A DNA stretch of 64,000 nt from Wenzhouxiangella sp. AB-CW3 (GTDB lineage: Bacteria > Pseudomonadota > Gammaproteobacteria > Xanthomonadales > Wenzhouxiangellaceae), in contig NZ_CP061368.1 in assembly GCF_014725735.1 (NCBI RefSeq), forward strand, positions 2,185,225-2,249,224, given 5' to 3'. The notes beneath the pieces are model-generated. The model did not search any database. It saw only the letters and a program-made list of their open reading frames with translations, and was not told where the DNA came from. This document shows, piece by piece, positions 28,288 through 36,871 of the stretch. Made by a program: the position numbers and the translations under genes. Numbering within the stretch: the stretch's first letter is position 1; each line of letters begins with the position of its first letter.

Positions 28288-30546
28288 ATGAAGATAACGA
28301 CACGCACCATCATGGTCGGGTTGGCCCTGCTTCTGGCAGCCACCACCGGCCAGGCACGGATCGACCAGCCCAGCCACATCTTTTACGGCAACGCCACGCT
28401 CTACGGCCAAGCGGTCGAATCGGGGACCAACATCGAGGTCCGCAGTGTGCCCGACGGCGATATTCTCGTGCGCTACGAAATGGGACGAGATCCCGCACTG
28501 GGTGACCAATACGCGCTGCCGATTCGGATGGACGATGTTGATCCGCGTACCGAAGGCCGCGCCCGACCCGGCGACGAGGTCGAAATCTATATCGGCAGCC
28601 AGCTTGCCGCCGAACCGGTTGTCGGCGCCATCGGACGGGCCGTACGACTCGACATCGATCCACAGCATCTCGGTACCGGCCCGAGCATCAGCATTCATGA
28701 TACCGAGGTACTCGAGGGCGACTCGGGCATCACGACGGCCACACTGCAGGTGGAAATGAACACTACCCATGACGAGGACATCGTCCTCGAATGGGAAACC
28801 GAAGACGATACTGCGGTCGGGGGACCCGAATGTGGTGCAGGAATCGACTTTATCCATGAAACCGGACAGATTGTCATCCCCGCCGGTGCCCTCAGTGGCA
28901 ATATCGAAGTCTCGGTCTGCGGAGACACCGTCCCCCAGGCCGATGAGACCTTTCTTGTCCATATCCAGCCACACGCCGAAAGTGATGGCGTAATCGCCAG
29001 ACCCACCGCGACAGTCACCATCATCGACGACGACGATATTCCCGACATCCGGGTTGCCGACGGCTGGCTCAACGTGCCGTCATCGGGCACCGCCGAAATG
29101 GTGTTCAACGTCACCCTGTCGCGCAGTCATGACCGCACCGTCAGCTTCGACTGGCAGACTCAGGACGGCTCGGCCACCGCCCCACAGGACTACCAGGCCG
29201 CTTCCGGCCAGGTCGAAATCGAGCCCGGGCGCACCGGCAGCGAAATCCGTGTGACGGTCAATGCCACCAACGACGATATTCCGCAGAAGTCGTTCACCCT
29301 GCATCTCGATGCAGAAAGACAGGGCCAGCTTGAACGCTCCACGGTGGCCGGCATCATCGCCAATCCCGGAATAGAGCCCTTGCTGCGGCACGAGCAGGAT
29401 GTCGTCCATGGCGAAGAAGGCGTGACCGGCATTCCGGACCCGACTTCGGTGGTTGTCAGCCCCAATGGCGATCATGTCTACGTCACCAGCGAGTCCAGTG
29501 GTCAGATCACCAGCTTCTTCCGTCGCAAGGCGAACGGCACGCTAGAGTTCCTTGCCACGATCGATGATGGCACCGAGGGATTCGCCGATGTCAATCTCGA
29601 CGGCCCGGTTTACCTGGTGATCAGTCCCGACGGCAAGAACATCTACGTTGCGGCCAAGAAGGGCAATGCCATCGTGGTTTTCGCCAGGAACATCGACAAC
29701 GGTGAGCTCACCCATATCGAGAATATCCAGGGCGGCGAGGGTGCAATCGAGTCACTTTCTGATGTCTCGCGCCTGCATGTCAGCGCCGACGGCGATCATC
29801 TCTATGCCAGCGGCTCAGGCGCCGCGGCCGTCGCCGTATTCGAGCGTGACTCCGACAACGGATCACTGTCCTATCTCGAGTCGACCGGATCCGGGGGTGA
29901 CCTTCCGCAGGGCATGGACCGTCCCGCCGGGCTCACACTCTCGCCCGACGGCTCGCAACTGTTCGTCAGTGCTCGCCATGGGAATGCGCTACTGGTGTTC
30001 GACCGGGAACAGGACGCAGAAAGTGATGATTACGGCCGTTTGACTCATCACACGACTCTTCAGCAAGGCCTGGCCGGCGTCACGGACCTGGACGGAGCGA
30101 TTGACGTGGCTATAGATAGTGCCGGCACCAATCTCTACGTGGCTGCCGAGAACGAAGCCGGCATGACACGTCTGGTCCGAGATGGCGACGGCAACCTCGA
30201 GATCGTAGAAAGCTGGAAGCGTGGAGAAACCAACCTGCCGGGCATGGGTGGTACGCAGCATCTCCAGCTCACGCCGGACAATGTGGAAATGTTCGTCACC
30301 GGATTCGACGATCACAGTCTGACGATTTTCCTGCGCGACGACGACAGCGACGAGCTGGAGATACGCGCAACGCTGTTCAACAACCAGGGCAATATTTCCC
30401 GCATGGGTGGACCGACGGACATGGCAGTCAGCCCCGATAATCGCCACCTTTACGTCGTGGCCAACGAAGACAATGCCATCGTGGTGTTCACACGCATGAC
30501 GAACGACGATATCTTCGGCGACGGCTTCATGTCCCGCGAGGACTGA
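28288..30546 (+). CDS. Exported Calx-beta / beta-propeller protein (752 aa)
   Basis: The signal peptide ends at 'LLAATTGQA'. Residues ~130-255 and ~258-360 form two Calx-beta domains ('SGITTATLQVEM', 'GIDFIHETGQIVIPAG', 'TVTIIDDDDIPD'; the DDDD linker is typical of calcium-binding Calx-beta). Residues ~370-745 form a lactonase/YncE-like beta-propeller with repeated 'VSPNGDHVYV', 'ISPDGKNIYV' and 'LSPDGSQLFV' blades. They are of the same family as the propellers nested in the 4361-aa protein. The tail 'IFGDGFMSRED' is a variant of the shared C-terminal motif. This is the last gene of the operon, 2 bases after the 2782-aa gene, and is followed by a GC-rich hairpin. It probably acts with the other exported proteins outside the inner membrane. 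Confidence 0.88.
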   Translation: MKITTRTIMVGLALLLAATTGQARIDQPSHIFYGNATLYGQAVESGTNIEVRSVPDGDILVRYEMGRDPALGDQYALPIRMDDVDPRTEGRARPGDEVEIYIGSQLAAEPVVGAIGRAVRLDIDPQHLGTGPSISIHDTEVLEGDSGITTATLQVEMNTTHDEDIVLEWETEDDTAVGGPECGAGIDFIHETGQIVIPAGALSGNIEVSVCGDTVPQADETFLVHIQPHAESDGVIARPTATVTIIDDDDIPDIRVADGWLNVPSSGTAEMVFNVTLSRSHDRTVSFDWQTQDGSATAPQDYQAASGQVEIEPGRTGSEIRVTVNATNDDIPQKSFTLHLDAERQGQLERSTVAGIIANPGIEPLLRHEQDVVHGEEGVTGIPDPTSVVVSPNGDHVYVTSESSGQITSFFRRKANGTLEFLATIDDGTEGFADVNLDGPVYLVISPDGKNIYVAAKKGNAIVVFARNIDNGELTHIENIQGGEGAIESLSDVSRLHVSADGDHLYASGSGAAAVAVFERDSDNGSLSYLESTGSGGDLPQGMDRPAGLTLSPDGSQLFVSARHGNALLVFDREQDAESDDYGRLTHHTTLQQGLAGVTDLDGAIDVAIDSAGTNLYVAAENEAGMTRLVRDGDGNLEIVESWKRGETNLPGMGGTQHLQLTPDNVEMFVTGFDDHSLTIFLRDDDSDELEIRATLFNNQGNISRMGGPTDMAVSPDNRHLYVVANEDNAIVVFTRMTNDDIFGDGFMSRED

Positions 30547-30556
30547 TCCGGAATCC

Positions 30557-30585
30557 CCGGCCCGGCGAGCTCTCCGCCGGGCCGG
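30557..30585 (+). terminator. Strong GC hairpin closing the giant operon
   Basis: A perfect 11-bp stem (30557-30567 with 30575-30585, ccggcccggcg/cgccgggccgg) has a seven-base loop and starts 10 bases after the stop codon. There is no U-run afterwards, so it may be a 3'-end stabiliser or Rho-assisted terminator and not a classical intrinsic one. Confidence 0.5.
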
Positions 30586-30671
30586 ATGCCGGACTCCACG
30601 CTGCAGCACCCAACGGGCATTTGCCGTTATCATGGGGGCAGTCCCCAGGTAACCGGCCGGAGCCCCAAACA

Positions 30672-30881
30672 ATGAATCTCTTTTCCGCCATGGTCGCCAT
30701 CACCGCAATTCTTGGCGTGGTCGCTGTTGCCCGATACTGGTTCGAGTCGCGCCGCCACCCCGGCATCGACGGGGAGCGAATCGACCAACTCGAAAACGAG
30801 TTGCGTGAGCGTATCGAAACGCTCGAACGGATCGTCATCGACCAGCGTGAACAACTGAAGCGGAAGATCGATGAGCTCTGA
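30672..30881 (+). CDS. PspB-like small membrane protein
   Basis: This 69-aa protein has one N-terminal transmembrane helix (about residues 5-21) and then a charged amphipathic coiled coil ('RIDQLENELRERIETLERIV'). The layout, length and 'RIETLERIV' segment match PspB of the phage-shock/envelope-stress response, which is also a short bitopic coiled-coil protein. I see no pspA or pspC nearby, so a role in the Psp response is not shown. An in-frame upstream start at 30621 lacks a sensible N-terminus; ATG 30672 directly precedes the membrane helix. It overlaps the DUF502 gene by 11 bases, implying co-translation. Confidence 0.7.
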   Translation: MNLFSAMVAITAILGVVAVARYWFESRRHPGIDGERIDQLENELRERIETLERIVIDQREQLKRKIDEL

Positions 30882-31494
30882 AGACCACAGCCATCACGCC
30901 ACCGGCATCGCCGGTACGATCGTCCGACTGTTTTTCAAGGGTCTGGCCACGATCATTCCGATCGCCCTGACGCTGCTGATCGTGTTCTGGCTGGCCGGGC
31001 TGGCCGAGGGGGGCATCGGCAGTCTCATACAGCTGGTGCTGCCGGAAAGCTGGTATATCCGCGGGATGGGGCTGTTTGGCGGCATCATCATCGTGATTGT
31101 CATCGGGCTGCTCAGCCAGGTCCTGCTGTTCCAGAAACTGATCGACTTTGGCGAAGCCATACTCGCGCGCATGCCCGTGGTCAAGTCGGTCTATCGTGCG
31201 ACCAAGGACTTCGTCGAGTATTTCTCAGGCGATGATGAAGGAAAGTTCAACCAGGTGGTACTGGTGCGCCATCCCGGCCTGGAGATTTCACTGCTGGGAT
31301 TCGTCACCCGCGAGGACTTTTCCAACCTGCCCTTCGGCAAGGAAGACGAGGTCGCCGTCTACCTGCCCCTGAGCTACCAGATTGCCGGTTACACGATCTT
31401 CGTGCCGAGGGAATGGTGCGAACCGGTGGACATGCCGTTCGAGGATGCCGTAAGACTGATTCTGACCGCGGCAATGACACGGCGGGGATCGTGA
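30871..31494 (+). CDS. DUF502 family membrane protein
   Basis: The 207-aa protein has two strong transmembrane segments (about residues 20-45 and 62-90), then a soluble domain. 'LARMPVVKSVYRATKDFVEYFS' and 'VVLVRHPG' are diagnostic for DUF502, a widespread bacterial and plant family (COV/LCV-like in plants) of unknown biochemical role. The ATG at 30871 lies inside the end of the PspB-like gene, so the two are translated together. No downstream partner is present; the next 350 bases are non-coding. Confidence 0.9.
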   Translation: MSSEDHSHHATGIAGTIVRLFFKGLATIIPIALTLLIVFWLAGLAEGGIGSLIQLVLPESWYIRGMGLFGGIIIVIVIGLLSQVLLFQKLIDFGEAILARMPVVKSVYRATKDFVEYFSGDDEGKFNQVVLVRHPGLEISLLGFVTREDFSNLPFGKEDEVAVYLPLSYQIAGYTIFVPREWCEPVDMPFEDAVRLILTAAMTRRGS

Positions 31495-31845
31495 CGTCGG
31501 TGAGGCGGTGAACTGACGCATCCGGCGGGTTCATGCGAAACCTTCGGTTCCGAAATCACCTGCCGATTGTACCAGTCCTCGTTGCTTGTTTCGGGATTGA
31601 GCGGCCTGAGGCTTTTCTGGCTCGATTTTTAAACCAAAGGCTTCACATAAGTGCAGCAAACGAGCTCGACCGCAGTGTCCACCCAAGCTGTCATCCTTGG
31701 CACCCCCGCCACAGAGACCATTTGACAACCACCAACAGAATCAGGTAGAAATCTACCGTCGCCTTGTTGGCAGCACAAGGCGAACGGGGCGACATGCGTG
31801 GCAGGTCTTGGCACCTGGATTGGCAAAAGCAACGGAGCAGTAATT
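31495..31845 (+). promoter_or_regulatory. Non-coding region with candidate sigma70 promoter for the metalloprotease
   Basis: About 350 bases with no convincing gene; short minus-strand frames here show no recognisable protein. The base composition turns visibly more A/T-rich than the surroundings. A perfect -35 hexamer TTGACA lies at 31722-31727, with TAGAAA at 31746-31751 (18-base spacing) as the best -10, about 95 bases before the protease signal-peptide ATG. Confidence 0.4.
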
Positions 31846-31959
31846 ATGCGAAAAGTTCCCATCATTTTCTCTTTCTTGACGAGCGTGTTGGCAGCGCCAG
31901 TTCTGGCTACCCCCCCTAACAACATCCACAGGCGGCCCGCAAGAGTTCATGGCGGTTGA
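31846..31959 (+). other. Out-of-frame signal peptide of the metalloprotease, with C7 tract
   Basis: ATG 31846 opens a 37-codon frame that starts as a textbook signal peptide ('MRKVPIIFSFLTSVLAAP', cleavage after 'VLA') and then runs to a stop at 31957-31959. A run of seven C lies at 31910-31916. Removing one C joins the signal peptide in frame to the protease frame that starts at 31949. The protease frame alone has no export signal. This is either a base-call error in the tract or genuine slippage/phase variation. Confidence 0.75.
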
Positions 31960-33496
31960 ATCGGAGAATTCAGACCGCGCCAACGAACTTCGTCGCTTTC
32001 TCGGCGATGAAACAGTTCAATCATGGACAGTGAATCTTGACCTGGATGCACTGACCGCCATAGAAGGCCCCAACGGAACACGTATCGCCACAGACCGTGG
32101 CGCGCCCCTGTCTGGTCAACGGCTGGCCCTGCCAGTTCCGAAGCGGAGCACTCCACTTCAGCTCAAGATCGATACGGTCCACGAAGGCAAAGACGGCATG
32201 ATTACCTATGCGGGAAAGATTGATGGTGATGACGGTTCACTCGTTGCCATCACCGTTGATCAAGAAGCCCTCCTGGGCAGGATACACCACTCCGAGGGAT
32301 TCACCTACCTCCTTGAAAGTAGACTCGACAGCCCGCAATACACATTGAGCATAATCGACCAAACACTGATTCCTCGGCCGGAAAAGAAGCACCACAACCA
32401 CCTATCTCCGCAAAATGTAGAGCAGGAGCAGAAGCAAGCGCCAACGAGGCGAGATCAATCCGCCCAACCCATGTCGTCGGGCGGGGAAGTCAGGGTACTG
32501 GTGATGTATACCCCCGCAGTGGCCCAGCAAGAGAACATTGCACTGATGGCCAACAATATCATTGCGACCTTCAATCAAAGCCTGTCGTATAGCGGAGTAA
32601 ACAGCTCCAACTTTGTCACTCTTGCTGGCCTTCGAAACATTAACGATAACCTCTCCACATCTGGTCACAGATGTAGAGACGAAATTCTGTTCGACAAGAG
32701 TAATGAGGAAGAGGCCTTCTCAAACATTTCCGACTGGATGAGTGAGGACTGGGCTGATATGGGCCTGACTATCATGACCACCGAAACCGGCTACACTGAG
32801 TGCAGCCCATGGTACTCCAGAGCATATGGAGGTGCTGCCTTCTTTATTCCGGAGTCAGCTTATCCTGAACACCCCTTCCCTTACGCCAACACAACGCATA
32901 CTTTTGCAATGGCCGACCTGACTGCCATTCACGAAATCGGTCATGTTCTCAATGGCAGGCATGAAGACTGCGGCGGCAGCCCTCAACCTACTTTTGCCTG
33001 TGGATATGCACCGAGCCACTGTGACTGGCAAACCATAATGGGCGGCTATGTAAACTGCGATTTTGAAGAAAATGATCCGCCCGATCAGCAGCCAACTGTC
33101 AGGATTGCCAGATGGTCCAATCCCGATGTGAACTACATCGGTGAGAAAACGGGTGAAACATCCCGAAATATGGCAGCTGCGCTGGACACCAATATGCCCT
33201 ATGCAGCAGGCTGGAAAGGACCGCAGCCCACACCACCGCAGCCGCCCAACCCGGTCAGCATCCAACCAGAGTTCTGCTGGGGCATGAACACACTTCAGTG
33301 GACAGCCCAACCTGATGCAACCGAGTATCGGGTCTTCCAAACCAACTCGAGCGTACCGGTCTACAGTGGACCTGGCACCCAGACGTTGGTCAATTACAGT
33401 AGCCCAACCACTCTGGTGGTTCGTGCCTGCAATGCCGGCGGATGCAGCGCCGACAGCCAGCAAGTTACGACGACCTACTATGCCGGCTGTCTCTAA
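31949..33496 (+). CDS. Exported metzincin (reprolysin/M12B-like) metalloprotease with C-terminal Fn3-like domain
   Basis: As read, the frame encodes 515 residues from ATG 31949; the natural product probably starts at 31846 (see the C7 tract). Residues ~1-150 look like a propeptide. The catalytic domain (about 170-410) has 'HEIGHVLNGRHED' from residue 328, a metzincin zinc site in which the glycine of HExxHxxGxxH is displaced by one (N then G). The Met-turn is 'TIMGGY'. Several cysteines suggest a disulfide-rich exported enzyme. A proline linker 'PTPPQPPNPVS' leads to a fibronectin-III-like domain ('LQWTAQPDATEYRVFQ'). Codons are less GC-biased than in neighbouring genes, which may indicate a more recent origin. 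Role: extracellular protein degradation, inferred from the family. Confidence 0.85.
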   Translation: MAVESENSDRANELRRFLGDETVQSWTVNLDLDALTAIEGPNGTRIATDRGAPLSGQRLALPVPKRSTPLQLKIDTVHEGKDGMITYAGKIDGDDGSLVAITVDQEALLGRIHHSEGFTYLLESRLDSPQYTLSIIDQTLIPRPEKKHHNHLSPQNVEQEQKQAPTRRDQSAQPMSSGGEVRVLVMYTPAVAQQENIALMANNIIATFNQSLSYSGVNSSNFVTLAGLRNINDNLSTSGHRCRDEILFDKSNEEEAFSNISDWMSEDWADMGLTIMTTETGYTECSPWYSRAYGGAAFFIPESAYPEHPFPYANTTHTFAMADLTAIHEIGHVLNGRHEDCGGSPQPTFACGYAPSHCDWQTIMGGYVNCDFEENDPPDQQPTVRIARWSNPDVNYIGEKTGETSRNMAAALDTNMPYAAGWKGPQPTPPQPPNPVSIQPEFCWGMNTLQWTAQPDATEYRVFQTNSSVPVYSGPGTQTLVNYSSPTTLVVRACNAGGCSADSQQVTTTYYAGCL

Positions 33497-33514
33497 TCGA
33501 TTTTGGTATACCCT

Positions 33515-33540
33515 TGTTGCCCGCCAATGCGCGGGCAACA
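33515..33540 (+). terminator. Intergenic hairpin after the metalloprotease
   Basis: A perfect 10-bp stem tgttgcccgc/gcgggcaaca (33515-33524 with 33531-33540) with a six-base loop lies 18 bases after the protease stop and 18 before the next start. No T-run follows, so termination is uncertain; it may attenuate readthrough or stabilise the transcript end. Confidence 0.4.
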
Positions 33541-33558
33541 CTTGGCCTGGAGTATTCG

Positions 33559-34515
33559 ATGAAACACCTCTACACACTTTTTGTTCTGGCCCTTTGCTCC
33601 ATTTCGGTCCTGGCTGAAGAAGTTGGCCCCTACGCACCCGCCTGCCCAGGCTGTCCGGAGTTCAAGAAGCCCCCATATCCTAAATCCGGGCTCTGGTTCG
33701 ACCCGGAACGTTCAGGCACCGGCATCAATATTGATGTTCAGAACGGCATCATGGCCGCGGTCTACTACGGATACCGGGAGGACGGCGAACCGGTCTGGTA
33801 TACCTTCAGCGGCAAGTTGGAGAAATCGGAAGGCGATAACAGCTACCGGGAACTAGAGGCCGACCTGTACAGGACCACCAATGGCGAGGTCATCAATGGC
33901 GAATACCGGCATCCGGATTACGAGGTGGTCGGCAATATTCACTTCGAGGTGATGCAGCGGCACCTGATCCGGTTCAGTATTGACGGGGGCAGTTATCGTC
34001 GCCTCGTGCCGCAGGTTTTCGGAAGCGGACAGGTCCCGCTATTTGAACCCGAGGCGTCCTACCGACTTCCGCAATACACTGCAGAGCACGAAGGAGTGGA
34101 GCTTGATGTCACAACCTCCTGGATCATCATGTTCTACAAGAACGAGGATGATCCGGATGAATTTGACCACTCACGGGAAACACATGTGCTCAGGAATGAA
34201 CTGATGGCAAAAATGCGTGTTCCCTCTGATGAAAGCCACTTAAGCATGACGTTCTGGGAGCGCGAGGGCAATATCAATGTTCAGCATGCTGGAGACATTG
34301 ACTGCCGCCGGGCAGACGATTTCAGCGGACAGAATGTACTTCCTGAGATAACCGGTGATGAGCCCTTGTGCATCGCATATACGTTCCATCCGGTTCCGGA
34401 TGATGAAATCCGCCTTTTCTACATGCCCATCGGCAATCTGGGTGACAGAAGCTTTCAGGCAGTTTCACCTGATGGCTGGGTCATGGAAGGCATCCGCGTC
34501 GACTACAACTATTAA
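33559..34515 (+). CDS. Small exported protein with 'GLWFDPERSGTG' domain
   Basis: ATG 33559 (ggag RBS nine bases upstream) gives 318 residues with a signal peptide ending at 'LCSISVLAE'; an in-frame start at 33442 overlaps the protease gene and is rejected. The segment 'SGLWFDPERSGTGINIDVQ' followed by 'AVYYGYREDGEPVWYTFSG' is the core of a domain very common in exported proteins of Lysobacterales, usually unannotated. The rest has no recognised motif; two cysteines near the C-terminus could form a disulfide. It lies 62 bases after the metalloprotease and may be co-expressed. Function unknown. Confidence 0.8.
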   Translation: MKHLYTLFVLALCSISVLAEEVGPYAPACPGCPEFKKPPYPKSGLWFDPERSGTGINIDVQNGIMAAVYYGYREDGEPVWYTFSGKLEKSEGDNSYRELEADLYRTTNGEVINGEYRHPDYEVVGNIHFEVMQRHLIRFSIDGGSYRRLVPQVFGSGQVPLFEPEASYRLPQYTAEHEGVELDVTTSWIIMFYKNEDDPDEFDHSRETHVLRNELMAKMRVPSDESHLSMTFWEREGNINVQHAGDIDCRRADDFSGQNVLPEITGDEPLCIAYTFHPVPDDEIRLFYMPIGNLGDRSFQAVSPDGWVMEGIRVDYNY

Positions 34516-34750
34516 GTAAAAAACGGCGATATCCAGATTGTGCAAAAGGCTGATGTCATGAGGGCCTTGATTCGACTCACGGTGTAGAAGACTTTCTCTT
34601 GGGCACATCGCCAGCGGAATGCGCACAGGAATCGGGTGCTGGTGGGTGGAGGTCAACGAGTGGAAGAAACTTGCCTGTCTGACGGTAGCATGTGTGTAAA
34701 GTCGCACCGTACTCTGGTCAACTATTGTTGCGAGATCCGGATAGACCCCA

Positions 34751-34788
34751 AAAAACTGAAAAGCCCCGGCCAGCAACGGCCGGGGCTT
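34751..34788 (-). terminator. Intrinsic terminator of prpBC
   Basis: An 11-bp perfect stem (34761-34771 with 34778-34788, aagccccggcc/ggccggggctt, six-base loop) lies 9 bases beyond the prpC stop. On the minus strand it is followed by a T-rich stretch (ttcagtttttt). The 281 bases between it and the convergent exported-protein gene hold nothing else I can identify. Confidence 0.85.
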
Positions 34789-34796
34789 GTGCCAAC

Positions 34797-35918
34797 TCAG
34801 CGCTGGTCGATCGGCGGGACAGCGCGGTCCTCAGGTCCGATGTATTCAGCACCCGGTCGGATGATGCGATTGTCGGCGCGCTGCTCCATGATGTGGGCGG
34901 CCCAGCCGGTCACGCGCGACATCACGAAGATGGGCGTGAACAACCCTGTTGGAATCCCCATGAAGTGATAGGCCGAGGCGTGGTAGAAGTCAGCATTGGC
35001 GAACAGGCGCTTCTCGTCCCACATGATGCGCTCGACCTCTTCGGAAACCGGGAACAGCACCTTGTCGCCTACATCGTCGGCCAGCTTGCGCGACCATTCG
35101 CGGATGATGGCGTTGCGCGGATCCTTCTCGCGGTAGACGGCATGACCGAAGCCCATGATCTTTTCCCTGGCCTCGAGCATGCGCATGACATCGGCGCGTG
35201 CCTCCTCGACCGAGCCGTACTGCTCGAGCATGGCCATGGCCATTTCATTGGCACCGCCGTGCAACGGGCCTCTGAGCGAACCGATCGCCCCGGTTACGCA
35301 GGAGTGCATGTCCGACAGGGTGGAGGCACACACACGGGCGGTAAAGGTCGAGGCGTTGAACTCGTGCTCGGCATAGAGGATCAGCGAGACATCCATGACG
35401 CGCGCATGCAGCTCGTTGGGCGCCTCCCCGCGTAGCAGGTGCAGGAAGTGACCGCCGATGCCCTCGTCGTCGGTCTCCACGTCGATGCGCACGCCGTCAT
35501 GGCTGTAGCGATACCAGTAGGTGATCATCGAGGGGAAGGAAGCCAGCAGACGGTCGGCGATGCCCTGCTGGTTGTCGAAATCGCCCTCCGGCTCGATATT
35601 GCCCAGGAAGGAGCAGCCGGTTCGCAGCACGTCCATCGGATGCGCCGAGGCAGGAATGCGCTCGAGCACTTCCTTGAGCGAGTCCGGAAGGCCGCGCAGC
35701 GACTTCAGTCGCTTCGTGTAGGCGGCCAGTTCCTCGCTGTTGGGCAGATGCCCCTTGAGCACGAGATGGGCGACTTCGTTGAAGCTGGCGTGTTCGGCCA
35801 GGTCGTCGACGGCATAGCCGCGATAGCGCAGGCTGTTTCCCGCCGCACCCACGGTGCAGATGGCGGTCTTGCCGGCGGTCTGACCACGCAGGCCGGCTCC
35901 GGTTTTCTTTTCGCTCAT
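34797..35918 (-). CDS. prpC: 2-methylcitrate synthase
   Basis: The 373-aa enzyme condenses propionyl-CoA with oxaloacetate to 2-methylcitrate in the cytoplasm. Citrate-synthase-family landmarks are visible: '[23 protein letters not shown]' at the N-terminus, the catalytic histidine in '[13 protein letters not shown]', a second histidine in '[14 protein letters not shown]', and the conserved Asp in '[16 protein letters not shown]'. The short length and this last segment are typical of PrpC and differ from the ~430-aa GltA. It starts within the last four bases of prpB and ends just before a strong terminator. acnD, prpF and prpD do not follow, so the rest of the methylcitrate cycle must be encoded elsewhere. 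Confidence 0.93.
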   Translation of the reverse strand: MSEKKTGAGLRGQTAGKTAICTVGAAGNSLRYRGYAVDDLAEHASFNEVAHLVLKGHLPNSEELAAYTKRLKSLRGLPDSLKEVLERIPASAHPMDVLRTGCSFLGNIEPEGDFDNQQGIADRLLASFPSMITYWYRYSHDGVRIDVETDDEGIGGHFLHLLRGEAPNELHARVMDVSLILYAEHEFNASTFTARVCASTLSDMHSCVTGAIGSLRGPLHGGANEMAMAMLEQYGSVEEARADVMRMLEAREKIMGFGHAVYREKDPRNAIIREWSRKLADDVGDKVLFPVSEEVERIMWDEKRLFANADFYHASAYHFMGIPTGLFTPIFVMSRVTGWAAHIMEQRADNRIIRPGAEYIGPEDRAVPPIDQR

Positions 35919-36799
35919 TTGGACTCCTTGCTGAACAGCTGATCCAGTTTATTTTCGAAATCGTGGTAACCGAGGACATCGTAGAGCTCCTCGCGCGTCT
36001 GCATCATGTCGACCACGTTCTTCTGGTGGCCTTCGCGGCCAATGGACTCGTAGACCGCCAGGGCCGCCTTGCTCATGGCACGGAAGGCCGACAGCGGGTA
36101 GAGCACCAGTTTGACGCCGGCCGAGTCCAGTTCCTGGACGCTGAGCAGCGGCGTGCGGCCGAACTCGGTGATGTTGGCCAGCACCGGCACCGGCACCTGG
36201 CGGGTGAATTCGGTGAACTCCTCGAGCGTGTGCAGCGCCTCGGCGAAGATCATGTCGGCACCGCACTCGACGTAGAGATTGGCACGATCCACGGCCGCGG
36301 CCATGCCTTCGGAGGCATGCGCATCGGTACGCGCCATGAACACGAAATTATCGTCTTGGCGGGCATCGACGCCCGCACGTACACGGTCAGCCATTTCCTC
36401 GGGGCTGACCAGCGCCTTGTTGGGTCGATGGCCGCAGCGCTTGGCCGCCACCTGGTCTTCCAGGTGAATGGCCGCCACGCCGGCGCGTTCCATCTCGCGC
36501 ACGGTGCGCCCAATATTGAACGCACTGCCCCAGCCGGTATCGACATCGACCAGCAACGGCAAGTCACTGACCGAGGTAATGCGGGCAGCGTCCTGGACCA
36601 CGTCGGATAACTGGGTAATCCCCAGATCCGGCAACCCATAAGAGGCGTTGGCCACGCCGGCGCCCGACAGGTAGATCGCCTGATGCCCTGCCCGCTCGGC
36701 CAAAAGGGCACTGTAGGCATTGATCGTGCCAACCACCTGCAGCGGCGGCTGATCGGCCACCAGCTTGCGAAAACGGGCTCCGGGAGAGATCTGGCTCAT
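35915..36799 (-). CDS. prpB: Methylisocitrate lyase
   Basis: This 294-aa enzyme cleaves 2-methylisocitrate to pyruvate and succinate. The isocitrate-lyase-superfamily signature 'KRCGH' (catalytic cysteine) lies near residue 120, with Asp/Glu metal ligands in '[10 protein letters not shown]' and '[14 protein letters not shown]'. The ATG at 36799 is used; a TTG two codons upstream is possible. It is first in a two-gene operon with prpC (4-base overlap). The 70 bases up to the PH-domain gene are short, so some readthrough from upstream is possible. No PrpR-type regulator is in the window. Confidence 0.94.
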   Translation of the reverse strand: MSQISPGARFRKLVADQPPLQVVGTINAYSALLAERAGHQAIYLSGAGVANASYGLPDLGITQLSDVVQDAARITSVSDLPLLVDVDTGWGSAFNIGRTVREMERAGVAAIHLEDQVAAKRCGHRPNKALVSPEEMADRVRAGVDARQDDNFVFMARTDAHASEGMAAAVDRANLYVECGADMIFAEALHTLEEFTEFTRQVPVPVLANITEFGRTPLLSVQELDSAGVKLVLYPLSAFRAMSKAALAVYESIGREGHQKNVVDMMQTREELYDVLGYHDFENKLDQLFSKESK

Positions 36800-36871
36800 G
36801 GGCAACTATCCTGATCGAAATAGCCCGCCATTCTACCACGCAAGACCAGGCTTTCCCGTCGGACGGCGCGG

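Noticed and set aside
31531-31925. Short minus-strand frames upstream of the metalloprotease
   Set aside because: They overlap each other, have no RBS or recognisable protein, and cross the protease promoter region.
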